This document shows, one piece after another, positions 57,925 through 64,000 of a stretch of DNA of 64,000 nucleotides; within the stretch, counting starts at the first letter, position 1, and each line of letters begins with the position of its first letter. The stretch comes from Lasiodiplodia sp. COLG20. Its lineage: Eukaryota > Ascomycota > Dothideomycetes > Botryosphaeriales > Botryosphaeriaceae. Made by a program: the position numbers and the translations under genes. Where the stretch lies: contig VNWV01000011.1 of the NCBI GenBank assembly GCA_009801085.1, positions 434,001-498,000 on the forward strand, written 5' to 3'. The notes below the pieces were generated by a model that did not search any database, was not told the origin of the DNA, and saw only the letters and a program-made list of their open reading frames with translations.

Positions 57925-58564
57925 TTACAGAGTCGCACTGGCATCGCGCTGCACCTTGCCCACGATATTGTAGCGCTTGCTGAAGAAGGTATACCACTCA
58001 TCGAGGACCGTTTTCTCCTTGTCCGACAAGTCCTCCCACTCCGGGCGGCAGTCCTCGATCTTGAGCGAAGACTGAGCCAGGGCGCGGTTGGGCTCCCTAC
58101 CAGCAAAAACTGAAAGAAGGGCAAGCAGTCAGGACTCAGACGCTGGTTACACGAGATGACTTGTAGCGGGGGTGGGGGTTTAGATGTCGCGCTGGCGGGA
58201 AGAGACATGGCGGGCAAAAAGGGCACTCACCCTTGTACTGGCCCTTTGGGCCGTATGCTTCGTTTTTGGAGACGTCAAATACAGTGCCCTGGAGTAAAGC
58301 TATTAGTGCCAGGTCAGCAGGACCGGGGCGGTTGCGGGCGTACTTTGATGGCAACCAGCGTGGGGTGACCCTCGTTGGTTCCTGGACGCGGGCGTCAGCG
58401 CATGCAGGCTAAAGAAAGAAGACTACACGATGGATCGCACCGTCGCATTTGGCCAGATAGTCAAGAGTGATGGGATCGTCTTTAGGCGGGTCAAGCTGCA
58501 CAGGCTTCTTCGGCTCGAAGCGCTTGGGCTCCTCGACGTGGTTTTCGTCGCGCTTCTGGTCCAT
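57925..58564 (-). CDS. Soluble cytochrome b5-like heme/steroid-binding (MAPR) protein
   Basis: Four exons: 58564-58441, 58381-58344, 58288-58231 and 58109-57925, giving 134 residues. The hydrophilic start MDQKRDENHVEEPKRFEPKK has no membrane segment. The MAPR core follows: DPITLDYLAKCDG, HPTLVAIKGTVFDVS, then NEAYGPKGQYKVFAGREPNR with the two Tyr expected at the heme, and the closing ALAQSSLK and WEDLSDKE. Exon 2 is only 38 bases. The family binds heme and supports P450 enzymes or sterol biology. Unlike the protein at 2.06-3.23 kb it has no membrane anchor, so the two are unlikely to be redundant. The exon model closes exactly and keeps the VAIKGTVFDV motif. Confidence 0.88.
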
Positions 58565-58815
58565 GGCGCTGGGTTGGATGTGGTCTGTTGCAGGGGCAGA
58601 TGGTAGGAGATGGGGACGGCCGAATAAAGTGGCAGACGTTGTTGATGATCTCACTAACGAAGAGGGGATGGTGGGGCAGGCCTGTCCGTCCCCACACACC
58701 CGGCAACTACTTTGCGGCCACTAGCCTCGCCTCGCCTGTTGTTGCCTCACATGCGAACGCCAGCACTAATCTTCGTCACTCAAGTCCTCCTCAGGCTATC
58801 CATCGTCACACCGTC

Positions 58816-61032
58816 TCACTGCAGCTCCTCCACCTTCGATTTGACCGGCGTCTGCACCATCAGTGTCAGGAGAGAATCCGCCACCTGCGCTGCTGCTAGC
58901 ACCGTCGTCTCTCCGGCATTATCCCACACCGGCGACACCTCCACTGGCTCATCGTTAGTAACAATTCCTAGAGACGCGCCTGATGCTTACCAATGTCTGC
59001 GCCAATGACATTCAGTCCGCTCAGCCCATCAAGAATGCTGAGCAGCTCACGGGATGACCATCCACCCGGTTCGGCTGTGCCGGTTGCTTGCACGTCATGT
59101 CAGCAACACCAATCATACCGCAGGCTTCCTTGACTCACCTGGTGCAAATGCTGGGTCGAGGACATCAATGTCGACGGAAATGTAGACGTTGCTGTCTCCG
59201 ACACGCTGCTTCAGGCGTTCGATGACCCCATCGATGCCGATTCGGTCTATCTCTCTAGCCTTGACCATGTCGAACCCGCATCTAATGTCATTGCGGATGT
59301 CTCCTTTCGGCCGCATCAATGGAGCTCGAATGCCCGCATGAATCGACGTGTTGCGAATCAATCCTTCCTCATGTGCTATGTGGAGGAATGTGCCATGATT
59401 GACTCCCTGCGTTTGGTATACGTCAGCCATCCAACGCCCCTAGGGTTTCAGGTAGCACTATACGCACAGCGTAGTGTGAGATACCCCCGCCTGATATTCG
59501 TCAGCTCTCTGGTGTATAGCGTCTGAAGCACGACCGCACTTACCAAGAACATCAGGATCCCAGGTATCTGTAGCCATTGTATCAGCAGAAAGCCCCGCCA
59601 CATATCACCAAATGCTTACCAATGTGACTGTCGAAATGGATAACGCTGACCGGACCCCATTTCTCTGCAGTGGATCTCAGTGCCGAGAGTGTCGTGGTGT
59701 GGTCGCCACCCAGCGTGATGATTCTAGGCGTTGTGTAGTCGCTCGAGTTCGTCGTACGTCCTGCAAGGACCTGTTTCACACAATTTCAAGTCAGGACAAT
59801 GGGCCTTCTCCGATTCGCTTGCCTCACTTCTCCCCGGATCCATGACAAGATCGCAGCGTCATAGCCGAAGAGCAGACTGCAAACGACCGCACTTATTCCA
59901 CACCGCTGGTGCCCGCCGTTTCCGCCTGTGCAATCTGGCCCTTGCTCTGGACAATGAAAGGCTCCGAAGGAATTCCTCACGCGCTAGGGCCGGAGATCCG
60001 TAGAAGTGGTGATACGTACCTTGTGCGCCCTGTCTAACTGCTTGAGGGCTACCGTGTTGTCCTACCTACACGTCAGTGCCATGGGTATCTGTAGCAAACG
60101 AAGCGTCTTCATACCAGAAAAGTGAGTGGCGCATCCCCACAGTCTACAATCTTGGCCCAGCTCTGATAGGCGTTCTCTCCTAAAGATCGTCGCGGCTGCG
60201 TCAGTCGTATCCTTCCAGGTACTTGAATCCATTGCGCAGAAGACATAACCAGATAGTCCAGTCGTGCATTAGCGTTAGGCAGTCTGTTACCGACGGCCCG
60301 GTGGTAATGTCGCACGATTGGACGTTTCTCGTACCACTCAAGGCGTGCAGCATTAATAGCATGCGCTCACTATAAGCCCGCCCAATGTCGCTCGAGCCTC
60401 AGGGAGGCTGATGGCGGCGAGTACCGGAAGCTCGTACCACGACCGGCCTCCTTCTGGACATCGCTCTCGACCGAACTGTTGCTGCATGGGAAAGAAAAGC
60501 GATTACCCACCAGTGTAAATATTCCATTCCTCCGGAACCATCCTCCTTGAGCCGACACGGATGCCTCCTGGCCCATATCGGGCGCCCGGTCGAGCTGTTA
60601 CCCCCTAAAAAAAAAGTAAATCAGCAAGAGGGCCAAAGGTAGCGCCGCCGAGTACTTCTCGGACCAGCTTTTAGTCATCTCGAGTATCACTGCTCCCGAG
60701 CCCCAATAGAATGATAACAATCAATCCACGCCTCAAAGAAAACTTACCGTGTCAAATGGTGCTCCCAGAAAAGCAATATCGAACTTTTCAACGTCTTGTT
60801 CGTCAGCCGCCAGGCAGTGTACGTATGGCAAGTTCGCAAAAGTCATCAGGCCCGCAAACTTGGCACCCGATATCCCATCATTTTTAATATTGCCAGTAGC
60901 ATCAAATTCAGACCCCGGTTGCACGGGGACTTGTTGATTCTGGTAGCCCGAAAGTGGGGGAAAGGTGATTTCTCGAGCGAGAGTGAGGAATGGGAACAAG
61001 GGGAGGAGGGCACTGAAGCGGATGGGAGCCAT
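58816..61032 (-). CDS. Agmatinase-type ureohydrolase with signal peptide, ten exons
   Basis: Exons: 61032-60748, 60604-60511, 60179-60115, 60061-60020, 59770-59620, 59567-59544, 59490-59468, 59406-59139, 59086-58991 and 58943-58816, giving 391 residues. Metal-binding motifs of the arginase/agmatinase fold are intact: GGDH (183-186), DSHID (209-213) and [13 protein letters not shown] (305-317). [20 protein letters not shown] and [17 protein letters not shown] are typical of fungal agmatinases. The two manganese ions hydrolyse a guanidino compound to an amine and urea. An N-terminal hydrophobic stretch ([20 protein letters not shown]) looks like a signal peptide, so it may act outside the cell or in the vacuole. 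Exons of 23, 24 and 42 bases were placed by phase and motif restoration ([15 protein letters not shown]). The substrate could be agmatine or another guanidine. Confidence 0.88.
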
Positions 61033-61553
61033 TGCGGCTACTAATGCAATTTGGAAAGAGATTCGAGAAATTAGGATTGAGGCAAGATCGAGGTAAGTAA
61101 GTATATATACGTAGAGTTGAGTGCATATCTCTTGGCAACCGTTACTGAGCTTCTGTTGTCATCGATACTGGATCGGGAATCGCGCTAATTCATCAAAGGA
61201 AAGTCCTTCCGTAGCCTCAGAGCTCAATCCCGGCTATTGTGGGGAAAATTGAAGCTGCAAGGCAAGTGACGGCGAGCTCAAGAAGTGGCTGACTCTGGTA
61301 TCAACACGAATCGAGGAACTTGCAGCTCCACACAGCTGATCAAGATTCAACAGTGCTTCAGTCTACGCATCAGTGACGTTTGTATACAACAGGAAACAAT
61401 TCACAACAAGTGGGTGATCAGTCATGTCCCAAACCGGTCCCAGCGATGGTATTGCCATAGAAACCTAATAAAAAGCCTCACCATAATATCCTGCCATACT
61501 TCCGGAATACCGCAACCATCCGATGCCTCACCTGAGGCCCTTCAATAGGACGC
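61033..61553. other. Ureohydrolase promoter and CUE-gene 3' flank
   Basis: Non-coding; holds the TATA box of the ureohydrolase. Nothing else seen. Confidence 0.65.
61101..61110 (-). promoter_or_regulatory. TATA box of the ureohydrolase gene
   Basis: GTATATATAC, 69 bases upstream of the ATG at 61032. Confidence 0.65.
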
Positions 61554-63048
61554 CTATTTCTTCTCGGTCAACAGCTCCTCGGCAACTTTATCCTTTTGTC
61601 CTACGCTGCCGCTCCTTTCGGCTGGTCTAGGAGACGATCCCGACTCCGTCGTGTCCTTGGCTTCGGACGCAGCAGCAGCCTTCTTCAACCTTTCGGTATC
61701 CTCGGCTTTAATATCCTTTGTCTTCGCCTCCTGTTCGTCGTCGCTGTCGCCCAAGCTGAATGGGTCGTGATCGTCCGCCTCGGGATTAGGCGCCACTGAT
61801 GTCAAAGGCTGCCACTTCTTGGTCTTGTTCGCACCGGGCGACGGCTGGCGAGGGGGAGTAGGGTTGCGATACAGCGCATCGACTTCGTCAACGGGACCGG
61901 ACTGCGGCGGCTTTGGGGTGGATTTGAACAGGTCAGGGTTCGCTGACGGGCGGTTAGAACGCCTCTGGGCTGCTGTTGGGAAAGATCGGTCAGGTCTCAA
62001 TTGTTCACAAGTAAAGTCCGGATTGTGGTTGTATGTGCCACGTACCTTCGTTATCGCGCAATTCGAGCGTTGAGAAATCGTCACCGAGAACACGGGGATC
62101 TGCGTCGTAGCGCTCGCGGTCTGCGCTGTGCCGGCCTTCGGCGCTCCTGCGGATGCCGTACAGCTGGTCTGACTGCGAGGGGCCGAAATTCTGGCGGGGG
62201 ACCTGGCTAGAGCCCGGCTGGGCCTCGTCTTCCTCCTCACCATCCAGCTTCTTCTTGAAGTCGGTTATCCATCGGTTGACCTTGGTCTGGGTCTCGAGGA
62301 AGCCCTTCTTGATGTTCTCTTGGATGACGGGCAAGTCGTCTGGCGCCGTCAGTATGATGCAAGGAGCGCGTGGCGGACGGCGCATTGCTCACCATCAAAG
62401 AAGCTGTGCTCGCGCTCATCTTCCGGCTGCATGCGACGCTGCTGCTGCTGCGGGTAGTCCCTGCTACCAGAGCTCGAAAAGTGAGCGGCCAGCTGGCGCG
62501 CGTACAGCTCATCTTGCTCAAGCTGGCTGCGCGGCTGGCTGGGGCGTGGTGGCTGCGGTGGGGGTACCTCCTCTTCCTTGAAGTTGGGGTCGCTCATGCC
62601 TGAAGCCCGTCAGCTTGAACCTCCTCAATGCGAACAATATGCGTACTCAACAGGGCGTTGAAGGCCGGCTCTACCTTCCCGCCGCTGGCGACCAACACGG
62701 CCTTGACGACCTTGGGATCGGTGTCTGGGAAGGCCTCGATGAGGGTGGCCTCTGCCTGGGCCATGGGGCTCATGGGTCGCGGTGGCTTCGGCGGAGGAGT
62801 CTCGTCGTCGTTGGCGGGCTCCTGGAAGCTCACCTTCTTTGGCTGGGGGGAAATAGTGGGAGGACCAGCAGTCGCCGGAGTCGGGGCCTCATCGTCGGAA
62901 GCGAACTCAATGTCATGCTTTGTGGTGATGCTCTCCTACACAGATCAGCCTCGGGCCGATCTCTTTGCTATATATTGATCAATTTCGCGCGGGGTTCGAG
63001 TGGACATACTGGGCGGGGCCTCTTGTCGGCAGGCGAGTTCTCGGACAT
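61554..63048 (-). CDS. CUE5: CUE-domain ubiquitin-binding protein, Cue5-like
   Basis: Five exons: 63048-63010, 62935-62647, 62599-62393, 62339-62046 and 61972-61554, giving 415 residues. The N-terminus is MSENSPADKRPRP. The CUE domain (about residues 65-110) runs AQAEATLIEAFPDTDPKVVK and AVLVASGGKVEPAFNALL. A YARQLAAHF motif follows, then QENIKKGFLETQTKVNRWIT with KKKLDG, typical of fungal Cue5 relatives. Pro-rich and acidic low-complexity regions make up the rest. Yeast Cue5 bridges ubiquitinated aggregates to Atg8 in selective autophagy, so a cytosolic adaptor role is likely here. The Atg8-interacting motif was not pinned down. It is divergent from the RNA helicase gene. Confidence 0.85.
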
Positions 63049-63391
63049 GGTGGTGAGCGGTAGGGTGAGCGGTGTCGCTCGTAGCGGGATTCGAGGTATG
63101 GGCGCGCACGAGACGGGGGTAGTGTGTGGGTGGGAAGCGATGGTCTGGAGCCTGGAGGAAGGTGGAATGAATGGTTACCCGCTCGGGCCCAACTCGTCCG
63201 GCGCCGCGCAATGACGCAGCCCCTGTCGCAACCGACTTCCTTGCGGCTGTTCCTCGGCACCCCGGCCCGTGATTTCCCAATGATGCACAACGTCCAGAAC
63301 ACGCCCAAATCGGATCGCTTACCCTCTGGCCTAGAAGATCCGCCGGCCCGCCCCTCAGGCGCACGGAGCTCGACTGCTCAACCTCTTCCCC
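63049..63391. promoter_or_regulatory. Divergent promoter of CUE5-like and DEAH helicase genes
   Basis: 343 bases between the two ATGs, GC-rich, with no TATA box and no supported ORF. A typical bidirectional housekeeping promoter. Confidence 0.6.

Positions 63392-64000
<609 letters not shown>

Overview
The window is nuclear DNA of a filamentous ascomycete (Pezizomycotina). Genes carry short introns of about 50-60 bases with CTAAC/CTGAC-like branch points. Promoters are CT-rich or carry TATA boxes, and the protein families are typical of moulds (Zn2Cys6 regulators, Dal5-type MFS carriers, fungal rhodopsin-like membrane proteins, S10 carboxypeptidase, GMC oxidase). The class is a guess; codon and GC usage would fit a Dothideomycete or a relative. 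Exon structures were built by hand from GT/AG sites, reading-frame phase and family conservation. Every spliced model given as complete closes in frame.

Layout. 0-6 kb: 3' end of a flavin monooxygenase, a small spliced unknown, a membrane-anchored cytochrome-b5-like (MAPR) protein and a six-exon FAT1-type very-long-chain acyl-CoA synthetase ending in a PTS1-like tripeptide. 6-12.6 kb and 15.2-20.5 kb: two gene-poor stretches on either side of a Zn2Cys6 regulator. 20.5-37 kb: Dal5-family MFS carrier, an SDR with an unusual active site, a small one-helix coiled-coil protein, a serine carboxypeptidase, an intron-containing tRNA-Asn(GTT), a rhodopsin-like seven-helix protein with a His-rich tail, and an Mpv17-family protein. 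37-40 kb: a long APH/kinase-like protein.

40-49 kb is the most interesting part. Six genes lie together: an A/B-barrel (Dabb) protein, an ATP-grasp ligase, a Zn2Cys6 regulator, an Ldh2-type oxidoreductase, a class II aldolase and an RraA-type aldolase. Promoters across the group share an inverted motif, CGG-N7-CCG, often extended to TCGG-N7-CCGA. I read seven copies, with at least one in front of every gene. The regulator has a coiled coil directly after its zinc cluster, as expected for a dimer that binds such a site. I infer a small self-regulated pathway, probably catabolism of an oxidised sugar or hydroxy/oxo acid. The secreted GMC oxidase next door (49-51 kb) may supply its substrate, but its promoter lacks the motif.

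53-64 kb is mostly housekeeping: intronless NOP4-type ribosome-biogenesis protein, a small Cys/His-rich protein, a second (soluble) MAPR protein, a ten-exon agmatinase-type ureohydrolase with a signal peptide and several tiny exons, a CUE5-like ubiquitin-binding protein, and the 5' part of a DHX35-like DEAH RNA helicase divergent from it. A pair of related ~75-80 bp palindromic MITE-like elements lies at 30.6 and 42.2 kb, in opposite orientation.
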